A stretch of 41,391 nucleotides of DNA from Planctomycetales bacterium 4572_13 (GCA_002084585.1 NBLM01000002.1:1-41391); one strand, 5' to 3'. Positions 16,326-27,291 are shown, counted from the first letter of the stretch. Program-made: numbers and translations. The notes: generated from the letters alone by a model not told the origin.

Positions 16326-19300
16326 ATGGTAGAATCAATTTACGATCGCATAAATGATTACGGTTCGGTGCGAATTACATTGGCAAGTCCGAATGATATT
16401 CGGAGTTGGTCTTTCGGCGAGGTGCGCAAGCCGGAAACAATTAACTATCGAACCTATCGACCGGAAAAAGACGGACTGTTCTGTGAACGCATATTTGGTC
16501 CTGAACGGGACTGGGAGTGTTCCTGCGGCAAGTATAAAGGAACCAAGTTCAAAGGCATCGTCTGTGATCGCTGTGGTGTCAAGGTTACACACAGTCGGGT
16601 TCGCCGCAAGCGCATGGGGCATATCAACTTAGCGGCTCCCGTTGTGCATATTTGGTTTTTTAAGGCCTTGCCCAGTCGTCTCAGTACGCTGCTGGGGATG
16701 AAAACCTCGGACATTGAAAAGATTGTTTATTTTCAGGATTATGTAGTTACCGATGCCGGCCAGAGTCCTCTGAAGCCCAGGCAACTTTTGACCGAAGACG
16801 AGTACCGCAATGCCCAGAATAAATACGGCAACTGCTTCAAGGCGTCCATGGGTGCTGAAGCGATTAAAGAGTTATTGGATAAACTGGACCTGGACGAACT
16901 TGCTGTTGAGCTGCGGCAGGGAATTAACGAGACCAAAAGCAAGCAGAAGATCAAAGATCTGACCAAGCGGCTTAAAATTGTCAATGCGATCCGATCCAGT
17001 GAAAATAAACCGGAATGGATGATTATGGATGTCGCTCCGGTGATTCCTCCGGATTTGCGACCGTTGGTCATGCTTGAAAGCGGCAACTTCGCGACCAGTG
17101 ATCTGAACGATTTGTATCGCCGGATCATCAACCGGAATAACCGTCTTAAAAAACTGATTGATCTGAATGCGCCGGAAGTCATTATCCGCAACGAAAAACG
17201 GATGTTGCAGCAGGCGGTCGATTCATTGCTGGACAACAGCCGCTGTCGCCGTCCGGTACTGGGCAGCAACAACCGTCCGCTTAAATCGCTGACGGATATG
17301 ATTAAGGGTAAACAGGGTCGCTTCCGTGAAAATCTGCTTGGAAAACGAGTGGACTATTCGGCTCGGTCGGTCATTGTGGTCGGTCCCAGTTTGAAATTGA
17401 ACCAATGTGGCCTGCCCAAGAAAATCGCTCTGGAGTTGTTCCAGCCGTTTATTATTCGCAAGCTTAAAGATCGCGGTTTAGCCGATACGATCAAAAGTGC
17501 CAAACGAATGCTCGAACGGCGAGAGGAGCATGTCTGGGATATTCTGGAGGAAGTGATCCACCAGCACCCGGTCATGCTGAACCGTGCGCCGACACTTCAC
17601 CGGATGGGTATTCAGGCATTCGAGCCGGTGCTGATTGAAGGCAATGCCATTTTACTGCACCCCCTGGTGTGCGGCGGTTTTAACGCTGACTTTGATGGTG
17701 ACCAGATGGCGGTTCACCTGCCGCTGAGTATTGAGGCCCAGGTTGAGGCCCATACGCTGATTTTGGCGACGAATAACATTTTTGCACCGTCCAGTGGCGC
17801 TCCGATGTTGAGTCCTTCGCAGGACATTGTGCTTGGTAACTTTTATATTACGCATATGTTAGAGGACAAGAAGGGCGAAGGGATGCTCTTCCGAGATCCT
17901 ATTGAGGCCATCACCGCGATGGATATGGGCAAAGTCGATATCCAGGCAAAAGTTAAGGTGCGTTTGCCGGAAGGAAAGGTCTCTCGAAACACTGATGGGG
18001 ATGAAAAAGGTCATGTGGTCGAAACGACTCCGGGGCGGTGTTTGTTTAACGACATTCTGTCGGAGAAAATGCCGTTTTACAACATAACAATGGGTAAAAA
18101 GCAGCTCGGCACGGTGATTCACGATTGCTTTGAGCTGTGCGGCAGCAGTGAAACGATTGATCTGCTGGATAATATTAAAGAACTTGGCTTTAAGCGAGCG
18201 GCCCTCGCAGGCATCAGTTTTGGTCTGACGGATATGCGAATCCCGGATGAAAAGCTCGGGATCATTGATAAGACTCAAAAGCGTGTCGATAAGATCATGA
18301 AGAATTACCACAACGGCATTCTGACCGAGGGCGAACGCTACAACCAGATTATTGATGCCTGGACACACGCTCGTGTGGAAGTAACCAACGCGATGATGGA
18401 TGCGATGAAGAATGATACTCGCGACGGCAAGCCGTATCTAAACCCGATCTGGGTGATGCGGCACTCCGGTGCGCGAGGCAGCATCGACCAGATTCAGCAG
18501 CTCGCCGGGATGCGTGCGTTAATGGCCAAGCCGAGTGGCGAGGTTATGGAAACGCCGATTTTGTCGAACTTCCGTGAGGGGCTGAATGTGTTGGAATACT
18601 TTACTTCGACACACGGCGCCCGTAAGGGATTGGCCGATACCGCCCTGAAAACAGCGGATTCCGGTTACCTGACGCGAAAACTGGCTGATGTGGCGCAGAA
18701 TGTTATGGTCAGCCATATCGACTGCGGAACACTGCAGGGGATTACCAAGACGACGGTTTATAAAGGCGAGGCGATTGATATTCCGCTGAAGCAATTGATC
18801 GTTGGCCGTACGGCCCGTGATAATGTCCGTAACCTGATGACCGACGAGATGATCGTTCGCGAAAATGAGGTTATTACGGCGGAAGCGGCAGATAAAATCG
18901 AGCGGATGGGACTGGATGCCATTCGTGTTCGCAGCCCGCTGACTTGTGAAAGTGATACCGGTATTTGTGCAAAATGCTACGGATGGGACCTGAGTACCAG
19001 TCAGATGGTTGAAGAAGGAATGGCTGTTGGTATTATCGGCGCCCAGTCCATTGGCGAACCGGGTACACAGTTAACCATGAGAACATTCCATACGGGTGGT
19101 ATTGCTTCTGTTTCACTGATCGAAACTGACCAGAAAGCGCCTCGCGACGGATTTGTTAAGTATTTGGATACTTTGAAATGTGTATATGACAAAGAAAAGT
19201 TGGCTCCAACTATCAAGGCAGATGGTTTGGAGAGGGTTTATACACAAAAAGGCGGAATTGTTTTGAGCCGAAATGGAGAGTTGGCGCTTGTGGATGATAG

Positions 19301-20639
19301 AGGGCGTGAACTCAAACGCTTTAAGGTTCCGTATGGTGGAAACTTAATTGTTAAAGATGGAAAGAAGGTTAAGGAGGGGCAATTGCTCTTCTCTTGGGAT
19401 GCTCATAGTATGTCCATTTTGGCCGAAGTTCCAGGTTTTGTCCGCTTGGTAGATGTGGTCGAAGGCGAGACCATGCGAATGGAAGAAGAGCGGAAGGGTC
19501 AGAAAGGTAAGCCGGTTGTGATCGAACATAAGGGTGACAAACATCCGCAGGTTATGGTCGAGGATGCCGAAGGCAAGATTTTGGATGTTCACTATCTGCC
19601 GGCCAAGGCCCGTATTGAGGTAGAAGAAGGCCAAGAAGTGGGCGTTGGCACTCCATTGGCTCGTTTGCCGCGTGGATCCGGTGGGACGCAGGATATTACC
19701 GGTGGTCTGCCGCGTGTAACGGAAATTTTTGAAGCTCGTAAGCCGAAAAACCCGGCAGCGATGGCTGAAATTTCTGGTGTTGTGGAACTGAAAAGTGATA
19801 AACGACGCGGGAAAATGACGATTATTGTTCGAAATGAAGAAACGGGCATGGAAAAAGATCACCATGTTCCGCGCGATCGCCATCTGAACTATCATACCGG
19901 CGACCATGTTGAGGCGGGCGACGCATTGACGGACGGTCCGCTGGTGCCGCATGATATTCTTCGTATTAAGGGTGAAGAGGCGTTGCAGAGATACCTGCTT
20001 CGTGAGGTTCAGAATGTGTATCGCGCTCAAAGTGTAACGATCAATGATAAGCACATTGAGGTTATTCTCTCGCAAATGATGAATAAGGTTGAGATCGAGC
20101 ATGTTGGCGATGGCTCGTTCCTGCCGGGCGAAGTGGTTGATAAGTTGAAGTTCCGTTATGCGAATGCGACATTAGCTCAAGGCCTGAAAATCAGTGATGC
20201 GGGCGATACCGACCTCCAAGAGGGCCAAATGACCACTCGGGAAGAGATCGAAGCGGCCAACGAAAAGGCGGAAATGTTGGGCGGTGAACCTGCCAAGGGC
20301 AAGAAACCACGGCCCGCCACAGCGAATACCTTGCTTTTGGGTATCACCAAGGCCTCTTTGCAGTCCGACAGCTTCCTGTCAGCGGCCAGTTTCCAGGAAA
20401 CAACAAAGGTCTTGACAGAGGCGTCTTTGTCTGGTACAAAGGATCCTCTGCGTGGTCTCAAGGAGAATATCATCCTTGGACACTTGATTCCGGCTGGTAC
20501 GGCATTTAAGCCGTATCTGGATATGAAAGTGAAGCATTTGGTTGAAGCGCCGGTTCCCAAGCAGCTTGAAGAGTTGCGAGAAGTCAAGGAAGCGGAAGCG
20601 GCTGCGGATAAGGCCGTGAAAGAAGCCCTGGGGCTTTAA
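16326..20639 (+). CDS. rpoC: RNA polymerase beta' subunit
   Basis: The 1437-residue product is the beta' subunit. It shows the first zinc site (CSCGKYKG then CDRCG, near residues 57-80), the catalytic [12 protein letters not shown] near residue 452 that holds the Mg ions, the second zinc site ([13 protein letters not shown]) and the trigger-loop area [20 protein letters not shown] near residue 904. After it comes a large insertion of beta-barrel type modules (about residues 930-1120) ending at [20 protein letters not shown], as in many Gram-negative-type RpoC proteins. TTG at 16320 is an alternative start two codons earlier, better spaced from GGAG. Bases 19150-19400 are locally richer in A+T. 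Confidence 0.98.
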   Translation: MVESIYDRINDYGSVRITLASPNDIRSWSFGEVRKPETINYRTYRPEKDGLFCERIFGPERDWECSCGKYKGTKFKGIVCDRCGVKVTHSRVRRKRMGHINLAAPVVHIWFFKALPSRLSTLLGMKTSDIEKIVYFQDYVVTDAGQSPLKPRQLLTEDEYRNAQNKYGNCFKASMGAEAIKELLDKLDLDELAVELRQGINETKSKQKIKDLTKRLKIVNAIRSSENKPEWMIMDVAPVIPPDLRPLVMLESGNFATSDLNDLYRRIINRNNRLKKLIDLNAPEVIIRNEKRMLQQAVDSLLDNSRCRRPVLGSNNRPLKSLTDMIKGKQGRFRENLLGKRVDYSARSVIVVGPSLKLNQCGLPKKIALELFQPFIIRKLKDRGLADTIKSAKRMLERREEHVWDILEEVIHQHPVMLNRAPTLHRMGIQAFEPVLIEGNAILLHPLVCGGFNADFDGDQMAVHLPLSIEAQVEAHTLILATNNIFAPSSGAPMLSPSQDIVLGNFYITHMLEDKKGEGMLFRDPIEAITAMDMGKVDIQAKVKVRLPEGKVSRNTDGDEKGHVVETTPGRCLFNDILSEKMPFYNITMGKKQLGTVIHDCFELCGSSETIDLLDNIKELGFKRAALAGISFGLTDMRIPDEKLGIIDKTQKRVDKIMKNYHNGILTEGERYNQIIDAWTHARVEVTNAMMDAMKNDTRDGKPYLNPIWVMRHSGARGSIDQIQQLAGMRALMAKPSGEVMETPILSNFREGLNVLEYFTSTHGARKGLADTALKTADSGYLTRKLADVAQNVMVSHIDCGTLQGITKTTVYKGEAIDIPLKQLIVGRTARDNVRNLMTDEMIVRENEVITAEAADKIERMGLDAIRVRSPLTCESDTGICAKCYGWDLSTSQMVEEGMAVGIIGAQSIGEPGTQLTMRTFHTGGIASVSLIETDQKAPRDGFVKYLDTLKCVYDKEKLAPTIKADGLERVYTQKGGIVLSRNGELALVDDRGRELKRFKVPYGGNLIVKDGKKVKEGQLLFSWDAHSMSILAEVPGFVRLVDVVEGETMRMEEERKGQKGKPVVIEHKGDKHPQVMVEDAEGKILDVHYLPAKARIEVEEGQEVGVGTPLARLPRGSGGTQDITGGLPRVTEIFEARKPKNPAAMAEISGVVELKSDKRRGKMTIIVRNEETGMEKDHHVPRDRHLNYHTGDHVEAGDALTDGPLVPHDILRIKGEEALQRYLLREVQNVYRAQSVTINDKHIEVILSQMMNKVEIEHVGDGSFLPGEVVDKLKFRYANATLAQGLKISDAGDTDLQEGQMTTREEIEAANEKAEMLGGEPAKGKKPRPATANTLLLGITKASLQSDSFLSAASFQETTKVLTEASLSGTKDPLRGLKENIILGHLIPAGTAFKPYLDMKVKHLVEAPVPKQLEELREVKEAEAAADKAVKEALGL

Positions 20640-20682
20640 TAAAAAAGATGTAATCTTGTGATAGAAGTTATTTGGAGAAGTT

Positions 20683-21048
20683 ATGCCGACTATTAACCAG
20701 TTAGTGCGACGAGGTAGAAGTAAAAAGGGAAAGAAGCGTATATCGGATATTACCGGTTGTCCGCAAAAGCGGGGCGTGTGTCTGATTGTTCGGACCCAGA
20801 CGCCTAAGAAGCCGAACTCCGCGTTGCGTAAAGTCGCTCGTGTTCGGTTGACAAATGGCAAGGAAATCAGTGCTTACATACCGGGCATTGATCACAATCT
20901 TCAGGAACACAGCACGGTGACGGTTCGCGGCGGTCGTGTTCGAGACCTTCCCGGTGTTCGCTATCATGTTATTCGCGGTACGCTTGATACGGCCGGGACG
21001 GCAAATCGTAAACAAAGCCGCAGTAAATACGGCACGAAGAAATCATAA
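20683..21048 (+). CDS. rpsL: 30S ribosomal protein S12
   Basis: S12 shapes the decoding centre. The 121-residue protein has [11 protein letters not shown] at its start, [11 protein letters not shown] with the Lys equivalent to E. coli K42 intact, and [13 protein letters not shown]. In the last motif residue 87 is Arg (CGA, 20941-20943) where E. coli and most bacteria have Lys (K87 of the mature protein). Lys-to-Arg at this site gives streptomycin resistance in E. coli and Mycobacterium tuberculosis. The neighbouring Asp, target of RimO methylthiolation, is kept. GGAG precedes the ATG; the gene is 43 bases after rpoC. Confidence 0.98.
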   Translation: MPTINQLVRRGRSKKGKKRISDITGCPQKRGVCLIVRTQTPKKPNSALRKVARVRLTNGKEISAYIPGIDHNLQEHSTVTVRGGRVRDLPGVRYHVIRGTLDTAGTANRKQSRSKYGTKKS

Positions 21049-21081
21049 CGAGAGAATAGAGAAGACCCTTAGGATAAACAG

Positions 21082-21555
21082 ATGGCAAAGAAATTTACAG
21101 CGTCAGCCCAACAATTAAAACCGGATGCCAAGTTCAATAGCAAGTTGGTTTCCAAATTCGTCAATTGCCTGATGTTGGATGGCAAAAAGAGTATCGCCAG
21201 TAAGGTCTTTTATGATGCGATGGACCAAATTGGCAAAAAGATCAGCGAGGTCCCTCCGCTGGAGGTTTTTGAGGCGGCGATTGGCAATGTGAAGCCGTTG
21301 CTGGAAGTTCGCAGCAAGCGGGTTGGTGGTGCCAGTTATCAGGTTCCTATGCAGGTTAGGCCCAAACGACAGCAGTCGCTGGCGTTCCGCTGGATTCTTG
21401 CGGCCGCTCGCGGCAAAAAGGGTAAGCCCATGTCATTGCGGTTGGCGTCGGAGTTGATGGATGCTTACAAAAAAGAGGGTGTCGCGATGACGACTCGCGA
21501 GAATATTCATCGCATGGCTGAAGCCAATAAGGCATTTGCCCATTTTGCTTGGTAA
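21082..21555 (+). CDS. rpsG: 30S ribosomal protein S7
   Basis: S7 initiates assembly of the head of the small subunit and binds 16S rRNA and mRNA near the exit channel. The 157-residue protein has the normal length and the signature [20 protein letters not shown] near residues 82-101, with the C-terminal helix [24 protein letters not shown] precedes the ATG. It forms a pair with rpsL, and a strong terminator directly follows, cutting the str operon before fusA. Confidence 0.98.
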   Translation: MAKKFTASAQQLKPDAKFNSKLVSKFVNCLMLDGKKSIASKVFYDAMDQIGKKISEVPPLEVFEAAIGNVKPLLEVRSKRVGGASYQVPMQVRPKRQQSLAFRWILAAARGKKGKPMSLRLASELMDAYKKEGVAMTTRENIHRMAEANKAFAHFAW

Positions 21556-21571
21556 TTGATTCGTATTTTTA

Positions 21572-21612
21572 CTGCCACGGTTTTTAATACAAGAACCGTG
21601 GCAGTTTTTTTT
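21572..21612 (+). terminator. Intrinsic terminator between rpsG and fusA
   Basis: CTGCCACGGTT (21572-21582) pairs perfectly with AACCGTGGCAG (21594-21604) around an 11-nt loop, followed by eight T residues. It ends the rpsL-rpsG unit, unlike the usual rpsL-rpsG-fusA read-through. Confidence 0.9.
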
Positions 21613-21660
21613 GGCATTATCGACGACGAATCTAAGATTCCATACAGACAGAGAGACTTT

Positions 21661-23733
21661 ATGGCAGCGGAACTGTCCAAAGTACGAAATATCGGCATTA
21701 TGGCTCATATCGATGCGGGCAAGACGACCGTAACCGAGCGGATTCTCTATTTTAGCGGAAAGACCTATAAAATCGGCGAAGTCCATGATGGGACCGCCGT
21801 TATGGATTTTATGCAGGAGGAACAGGAACGCGGTATCACCATTACTTCGGCTGCGACAAAGTGTCCTTGGAATGGCTATGATATTAACCTTATCGATACG
21901 CCGGGGCATGTTGATTTTACGGCGGAAGTAGAGCGATCTTTGCGGGTTTTGGATGGGGCGATAGCGGTTTTTGATGCGTCTGAGGGGGTTCAGGCGCAGA
22001 GTGAGACGGTCTGGCGACAGGGGCAGAAATATAATCTTCCGTGTCTGTGCTTTATCAACAAAATGGACAAGATCGGTGCTGATTTCGAGATGTCAGTTGA
22101 TAGCATTCGCGATAAACTTCTGGCAAATCCGGTTCCGGTACAGATTCCGATGGGTGCGGAGTCTGGGCTGAAGGGCCTTGTCGATCTTATAGCGATGAAG
22201 GCATTTTTCTTTGACCAGGAAGAAACCGCCGCAAGTTTTCGGGAAGAAGTGATTCCAGAGGAATTGCAAGAGAAGGCGGAACTCTATCGACACGAAATGA
22301 TCGAGGCGGCTGCCGAATATGATGAGCGGCTTATGGAGGCCTATGTCAATGACGAGCCGTTGGCAGCGGAACAGATCATCAGCGGTCTTCGCAAGGGAAC
22401 GCTGCTGGGTAAGTTGAATCCTGTTCTGGTGGGTTCGGCTTTGAAGAACACGGGGGTTCGTCATCTTCTGGATGCGATTCCGTTGTTTCTGCCTTCTCCG
22501 CTGGAACGGCCTGCTGCTGTTGGTTTTAAGAAAGACAAAGAGGTTGAAGTTGCCTGTGATTCGAAAAAGCCGTTTGTCGGACTGGCGTTTAAGATTACCA
22601 GTGATAAGCACGGTGATTTGTATTTTATTCGGATTTATCAGGGGACACTTAAAAAGGGGATGCGTGTCCTGAATGTAAATCGCGGCCGAAAAGAAAATGT
22701 GACCCGTATTTTCCAAATGCATGCCGATAGCCGTCAACTTCTGGATTCAGCCAGTGCCGGCGATATTGTCGCCGCAGTTGGTTTGAGGGATACGCTGACT
22801 GGCGATACGCTGTGTGATACACATAGTCCGGTTATGCTGGAGAATATTACTTTTCCGGAAACCGTTATCAGTATGTCCATTGAGCCGCGTTCGGCGGCAG
22901 ATCGAGTGAAACTGTCTGAGGCCCTGATGATTCTTCGGCGGGAGGACCCAACATTTGGGTTTAAGAATGACGAAGAAACCGGCCAAACCATTATCAGCGG
23001 GATGGGAGAACTGCATTTAGAGGTTTTAGAGCATAAGCTGGTTCGGGATATAGGAGTCGATGTCCGTGTGGGAAAACCGCGCGTGGCTTACAAGGAGGCG
23101 ATTAGTCAGATGGCTCAGGCGACGGGGAAATTTATCCGGCAGACGGGCGGTCGTGGGCAATATGGACATGTAGTGGTTACAATTGAGCCGCTTTTTGAAG
23201 AAGACGGCCACTATTCGAATAAAAATGAGTTTTGTAATGCAATTGTTGCTGGCGCCATTCCAAAAGAATATATTCCGTTTGTTGAAAAAGGTGTTACAGA
23301 GGGGCTTTCAAACGGCGTTTTATCTGGTTATCCCCTTGTGGGAGCTAAGGTTACGCTTATTGACGGGTCATTTCACGCGGTGGATTCCTCTGAAATCGCC
23401 TTTGAGCAGGCGGGTGTTTTAGCCGCTCAGGATGCGATTCAAAATGCCGGGCCTATTTTGCTTGAGCCGGTAATGCGGGTTCAGGCGGTGGTTCCGGAAG
23501 CGAATTACGGAACTGTTCAGGGGAGCTTAATTGCCAAGCGAGGCGAAGTGATGGATACGCATATGCATGGCAATATGAGGGTTATTGACGCTAAAGTTCC
23601 GTTGGCGGAGATGTTTGGCTATTCCGGGCAAATTCGCAGCGCAACCAGCGGCCGCGGCAGTTTTTCGATGGAACCGCTCAGTTATGAAAAAGTTCCTGAA
23701 CAAATTTCAGAAAAAATCTTAATGGGCTATTGA
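21661..23733 (+). CDS. fusA: Translation elongation factor G
   Basis: EF-G drives ribosomal translocation with GTP. The ATG at 21661 ([20 protein letters not shown]) gives 690 residues; an upstream in-frame start would run through the terminator. The GTPase motifs are [26 protein letters not shown] and NKMD. Domains II to V are present, with the domain IV tip around [10 protein letters not shown] and the end [19 protein letters not shown]. Sequence features such as [15 protein letters not shown] and [20 protein letters not shown] differ from typical E. coli EF-G and could indicate the spd/mitochondrial-type EF-G1 branch; this needs a tree. A ribosome-binding site of GAGAG type precedes it. 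A terminator before and a large gap after suggest its own unit. Confidence 0.96.
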   Translation: MAAELSKVRNIGIMAHIDAGKTTVTERILYFSGKTYKIGEVHDGTAVMDFMQEEQERGITITSAATKCPWNGYDINLIDTPGHVDFTAEVERSLRVLDGAIAVFDASEGVQAQSETVWRQGQKYNLPCLCFINKMDKIGADFEMSVDSIRDKLLANPVPVQIPMGAESGLKGLVDLIAMKAFFFDQEETAASFREEVIPEELQEKAELYRHEMIEAAAEYDERLMEAYVNDEPLAAEQIISGLRKGTLLGKLNPVLVGSALKNTGVRHLLDAIPLFLPSPLERPAAVGFKKDKEVEVACDSKKPFVGLAFKITSDKHGDLYFIRIYQGTLKKGMRVLNVNRGRKENVTRIFQMHADSRQLLDSASAGDIVAAVGLRDTLTGDTLCDTHSPVMLENITFPETVISMSIEPRSAADRVKLSEALMILRREDPTFGFKNDEETGQTIISGMGELHLEVLEHKLVRDIGVDVRVGKPRVAYKEAISQMAQATGKFIRQTGGRGQYGHVVVTIEPLFEEDGHYSNKNEFCNAIVAGAIPKEYIPFVEKGVTEGLSNGVLSGYPLVGAKVTLIDGSFHAVDSSEIAFEQAGVLAAQDAIQNAGPILLEPVMRVQAVVPEANYGTVQGSLIAKRGEVMDTHMHGNMRVIDAKVPLAEMFGYSGQIRSATSGRGSFSMEPLSYEKVPEQISEKILMGY

Positions 23734-24112
23734 CAAGCCCCTAATTTCTTGGTAATTGTAACTGTTTTCCAGCCGAAGCGAGCGGCAAAAAGATTTTGTC
23801 GCGTATCGAGTTGGGCTGTTCATTTCTACGAATGAGATGGTACAGAAATGGTAGCGAGGGCCGAAACCGGTTTTTTTATGGGTTTGACCCGTGAAATTGG
23901 GCCGGATGGCTCCAAACGCCCGATTGTAGTTGGGCCTCAAATTAAGGAAGACGAATAGATGTCTTTCCTGCCTTAGCAAAGAAAAGACACTATTTTTCTT
24001 TAGGGTAGTGCTGTTTTTGCAGGTTTCTTCTTGTTTTGAAGAAGAAAGATGTGTATCGTCGCCAGCTTCAATAATTTGATAGCGACACTATGTAGATATT
24101 AAGGGTTAACCA
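23734..24112. other. fusA-rpsJ gap with small ORF and hairpins
   Basis: This 379-base gap must hold the promoter of the S10 operon, but no convincing one was found; TTGTTT (24031-24036) and TATCGT (24054-24059), 17 bases apart, are the best weak pair. It contains a possible 36-codon gene (23848-23958), a GTCTTT/AAAGAC dyad (about 23961-23988), a CACTA/TAGTG dyad next to it and a perfect 9-bp hairpin TTTCTTCTT/AAGAAGAAA (24024-24047). No L4-binding leader could be recognised. Confidence 0.4.
23848..23958 (+). CDS. Possible small protein of 36 residues before rpsJ
   Basis: A short frame starting MVARAETGFFMGLTREIGPD and ending QIKEDE has codon use like the neighbouring genes and no stop over 36 codons. 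No Shine-Dalgarno sequence of good strength is seen, only GAGATGG about 14 bases upstream. I do not recognise the product. It could also be a chance frame within a leader. Its place, alone before the S10 operon, would suit a leader peptide or an unannotated small protein. Confidence 0.25.
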   Translation: MVARAETGFFMGLTREIGPDGSKRPIVVGPQIKEDE

Positions 24113-24424
24113 ATGGCAGATACTGAAAGAATCAGAATCAGAATGGAAGCGTATGACCACCGTGCTTTGGACAGTTCGGCCAAGGAAATCGTGGAACAGG
24201 CCCGGCGTACCAATGCCAGGGTCAGTGGTCCGGTTCCGTTGCCGACCCGGATCGAACGCTATACAGTGCTTCGCAGTCCTCATGTGAATAAGAAGTCCCG
24301 TGAGCAGTTTGAAATGCGCACCCATAAACGAGTGATTGATATTTTTGACGCTAATTCCCGTACGGTCGAGGCCCTGAACCGGCTGGTTGTTCCGACGGGT
24401 GTTTTTGTTAAGATCAAGGCATAA
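24113..24424 (+). CDS. rpsJ: 30S ribosomal protein S10
   Basis: S10 is a protein of the small-subunit head and, with NusB, part of antitermination complexes. The 103-residue product has the standard length and the signature [20 protein letters not shown] with the loop [17 protein letters not shown] near residues 57-73. It opens the S10 gene series, preceded by a long non-coding gap that should contain the promoter. The start ATG follows AAGGGTTAACCA, a modest ribosome-binding site. Confidence 0.98.
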   Translation: MADTERIRIRMEAYDHRALDSSAKEIVEQARRTNARVSGPVPLPTRIERYTVLRSPHVNKKSREQFEMRTHKRVIDIFDANSRTVEALNRLVVPTGVFVKIKA

Positions 24425-24442
24425 AGTAAGGAAATAGAAACG

Positions 24443-25099
24443 ATGGCGATGTTGCTTGGCAAAAAAATCGGAATGACCCAGATTTATGATGAATCGGGGA
24501 AGATGGTAACGGTTACCGTAATCCAGGCAGGCCCCTGCAAGGTGTTGCAGGTCAAGACTCCGGATACGGATGGTTACGGTGCGCTGCAGATTGGCTATGA
24601 TGATGTCAAGAAAAGCCGGATTAAGAAACCGGCTGAAGGGCATGCGAAAAAGGCAGACAGTGCCCCTAAACGGTTTATTCGTGAATGGCGATTGGGTGCC
24701 AAGGAAGAGATGGTTCATTCGCTTGGAGACGAAATTAGCGTTTCGGAATTTTCTGAGATTAAGTTTGTTGATGTTGTTGGTACCAGCAAGGGTAAGGGGT
24801 ACGCCGGCGTTATGAAACGATACGGTTTTGGCGGGTTCCCGGCATCACACGGTTGCGAACGCAAACATCGCGCTCCCGGTTCAATCTCCTCTCATGCGTC
24901 CGATGCGGGGCATGGCGGAAATGTTAAGAAGGGAAAACGCATGGCAGGTCGTATGGGCGGGGCTCGTGTTACCACTAAGCATCACCAACTCATTTCTATT
25001 GACGAAGAACAAAACTTGCTGGTCGTTAAAGGTGCCATTCCGGGGCCGTCCGGTGGTTATGTTGAAATTTGCAGTTCCAGAACACGACCCCAAAACTAA
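24443..25099 (+). CDS. rplC: 50S ribosomal protein L3
   Basis: L3 organises the 23S rRNA 3' domain and reaches the peptidyl-transferase centre with a long loop. The 218-residue protein begins [17 protein letters not shown]. The loop reads [18 protein letters not shown] then [12 protein letters not shown]: three residues longer than in E. coli and lacking the Gln (E. coli Q150) methylated by PrmB. AAGG lies 11 bases before the ATG; a second in-frame ATG is at 24449. It follows rpsJ by 18 bases. Confidence 0.97.
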   Translation: MAMLLGKKIGMTQIYDESGKMVTVTVIQAGPCKVLQVKTPDTDGYGALQIGYDDVKKSRIKKPAEGHAKKADSAPKRFIREWRLGAKEEMVHSLGDEISVSEFSEIKFVDVVGTSKGKGYAGVMKRYGFGGFPASHGCERKHRAPGSISSHASDAGHGGNVKKGKRMAGRMGGARVTTKHHQLISIDEEQNLLVVKGAIPGPSGGYVEICSSRTRPQN

Positions 25100-25117
25100 A
25101 AAAATTGGATATTGAAG

Positions 25118-25747
25118 ATGATTGACATAAAAGTCTATAATCGAGAAGGCAAAAAACTGGAAGACCTCCGGGTGGACGAGTCGCTGTTTGGCGGTACAAT
25201 TCGTCCGGCTCTGCTCAAGCAGGCGATAGTCATGTATCATGCCAACAAGCGGGTTGGAACGGCCGCGACCAAGAGTCGCGGAATGGTTGATGGTTCCACA
25301 CGCAAGATTTATCGCCAAAAAGGGACAGGAAATGCCCGTGCCGGTTCGATACGGACGCCTGTTCGTGTGGGCGGCGGTCGAACATTTGCCAAAGTGGCCC
25401 GCGATTTCGGTAAAGCTATGCCGAAAAAACAACGGCGACTGGCGTGTGATTCGGCATTGCTGGCTAAGATGCAGAGCGGTCGTGTGATGATTGTCGATGA
25501 ACTGAGCTTTGAGGCTCCAAAGACCGCCGAATTTGCACGCGTTCTCGGCAATCTGAAGATTGATCGCAGTTGCCTCGTTATGCTGCCGGAATCGGATACC
25601 AATGTTTACAAATCAGTCAGAAACATTTACAAGGTCGATGTCATGAAAGTCAACGACCTGAATGCCGGAGACATCTGTAATAAGCAGAATGTACTCTTTA
25701 CGAAAGACGCGTTTCTGGCATTGCTGGATAAGAAGAAAACCAATTAG
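25118..25747 (+). CDS. rplD: 50S ribosomal protein L4
   Basis: L4 lines the peptide exit tunnel and in some bacteria represses the S10 operon. The 209-residue protein shows the extended-loop segment GSTRKIYRQKGTGNARAGSI (about residues 60-79) and the end-domain motifs VDELSFEAPKT and NVYKSVRNI. ATG 25118 is preferred; the TTG two codons earlier (25112) is an alternative. It lies 18 bases after rplC. Confidence 0.97.
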   Translation: MIDIKVYNREGKKLEDLRVDESLFGGTIRPALLKQAIVMYHANKRVGTAATKSRGMVDGSTRKIYRQKGTGNARAGSIRTPVRVGGGRTFAKVARDFGKAMPKKQRRLACDSALLAKMQSGRVMIVDELSFEAPKTAEFARVLGNLKIDRSCLVMLPESDTNVYKSVRNIYKVDVMKVNDLNAGDICNKQNVLFTKDAFLALLDKKKTN

Positions 25748-25764
25748 AATTACGGGATAAAATC

Positions 25765-26043
25765 GTGGACGATTATAACATTATTATTAAGCCGTTGGTA
25801 ACTGAGCAGGGGATGCATTTTGCGAATACCAAAAATGCATACAGCTTTGAAGTGGCTAAGAAAGCCAACAAGGTTCAGATTCGCGGTGCGATTGAACGGT
25901 TGTACAATGTTAAGGTTACAGATGTTCGTACTGCGAATGTAAAAGGCAAACCGCGTCGTCGCGGCCGAAGTACGGGCATGACTAAGAGCTGGAAAAAGGC
26001 GGTTGTTGTCCTTCACGAAGATTATCACATTGACCTGTTCTAA
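25765..26043 (+). CDS. rplW: 50S ribosomal protein L23
   Basis: L23 sits at the tunnel exit and docks SRP and trigger factor. The 92-residue protein starts with GTG, then DDYNIIIKPLVTEQG, and has the core motif YSFEVAKKANKVQIRGAIE, the VKVTDVRTANV strand and the basic tail KPRRRGRSTGMTKSWKKAVV. Length is within the family range. It lies between rplD and rplB as in other bacteria. Confidence 0.97.
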   Translation: MDDYNIIIKPLVTEQGMHFANTKNAYSFEVAKKANKVQIRGAIERLYNVKVTDVRTANVKGKPRRRGRSTGMTKSWKKAVVVLHEDYHIDLF

Positions 26044-26079
26044 GTGGAACGATCAAGGAAAGAATAGAGAGTTTTAATT

Positions 26080-26934
26080 ATGGCAATACGAGTTTATAAA
26101 CCAACGACAAACGGCCGTCGAAACATGTCGGTGATTGATTACAGGGCCGTTTTGACGACAGATAAGCCGGAAAAAACGCTATGTAAACGCATCAAGAAAA
26201 ACGGCGGACGCAATAATCACGGCAAGGTAACAGTTCGGTTCCGCGGTGGCGGAGCGCGTCGGATTTACCGAGCCATTGATTTCAAACGAAGTAAAGATGA
26301 TATGGTTGCAACGGTCAAGACCATTGAATATGATCCAAACCGTAATTGTTTTATCTCGCTTGTTGAGTATGCCGATGGCGAGAAACGCTATATTCTTGCT
26401 CCCGAAGGTATTAAGATCGGCACTGGGGTCGAAAGCGGCCAAAGTGTTGAACCCAAACCGGGAAATACAATGCCGTTGTCGGGGATTCCGGTGGGTGTTG
26501 AGATTCACAATATTGAAATGAATGCCGGTCAGGGCGGAAAACTCGTCCGAAGCGCCGGCGGTGTTGCTCGCCTGATGGCCAAGGAAGGCGGATGGGCAAC
26601 GATTATCCTGCCGAGCGGCGAAATGCGAATGGTTCGTAAGGAATGCCGTGCGACAATTGGCCAGCTCAGTAATGGCGATCATAAAAATGTAAAGATCGGT
26701 AAAGCCGGTCGAAAACGACACATGGGCCGCAAGCCGCATGTTCGCGGCAAGGCGATGAACCCGGTGGCTCACCCGATGGGGGGCGGCGAGAGCCGTTCTA
26801 ATGGTGGGCGACATCCCTGTTCTCCGACCGGTGTACCGGCCAAGGGCGGCAAGACACGCAGTCCGAGAAAGACAACCGGTAAACGCATTATTCGTCGGCG
26901 GAAAACCAACCGAGGGATTCAGACCGTACTCTAA
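26080..26934 (+). CDS. rplB: 50S ribosomal protein L2
   Basis: L2 is a core rRNA-binding protein needed for subunit association and peptidyl transfer. At 284 residues it is slightly longer than in E. coli. Hallmarks are KRIKKNGGRNNHGKVTVRFR, the rRNA-binding SAGGVARLMAKEGG and the C-terminal GKAMNPVAHPMGGGESRSN, which contains the His (in HPMGGG) tied to peptidyl transferase function. A GAGAG element precedes the ATG. Part of the S10 operon, 36 bases after rplW. Confidence 0.98.
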   Translation: MAIRVYKPTTNGRRNMSVIDYRAVLTTDKPEKTLCKRIKKNGGRNNHGKVTVRFRGGGARRIYRAIDFKRSKDDMVATVKTIEYDPNRNCFISLVEYADGEKRYILAPEGIKIGTGVESGQSVEPKPGNTMPLSGIPVGVEIHNIEMNAGQGGKLVRSAGGVARLMAKEGGWATIILPSGEMRMVRKECRATIGQLSNGDHKNVKIGKAGRKRHMGRKPHVRGKAMNPVAHPMGGGESRSNGGRHPCSPTGVPAKGGKTRSPRKTTGKRIIRRRKTNRGIQTVL

Positions 26935-26982
26935 ATTGATATAGAAACAAAACGGAAGAAGCGAAAAAATAGAGGAATTTGA

Positions 26983-27246
26983 ATGGGACGATCGACAAAA
27001 AAAGGCCCGTATGTGGATGAGAAGTTGTACCTGAAGGTACAGAAGCAGATAGATGTCGGGAGCAAGGATCCGATTAAGACTTGGGCTCGCGCTTGTACCA
27101 TTATCCCTGAATTTGTCGGCTATACTTTTATGGTTCACAATGGCAAGCTCTTTCGTAAGGTCTTTGTAACAGAAGATATGGTGGGCCATAAGTTGGGCGA
27201 ATTCTCATTGACGCGTACCTTTAAGGGTCATTCCGGCAGTCGGTAA
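26983..27246 (+). CDS. rpsS: 30S ribosomal protein S19
   Basis: S19 lies in the small-subunit head with S13, near the A-site tRNA. The 87-residue product begins [15 protein letters not shown] and has the conserved [20 protein letters not shown] and [22 protein letters not shown] ribosome-binding site precedes the ATG. It is 48 bases after rplB and co-directional. Confidence 0.98.
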   Translation: MGRSTKKGPYVDEKLYLKVQKQIDVGSKDPIKTWARACTIIPEFVGYTFMVHNGKLFRKVFVTEDMVGHKLGEFSLTRTFKGHSGSR

Positions 27247-27291
27247 TTTAGCTGCCTATTCTATAAGATGCCAGAAGGCAAAGGTTGAAAA

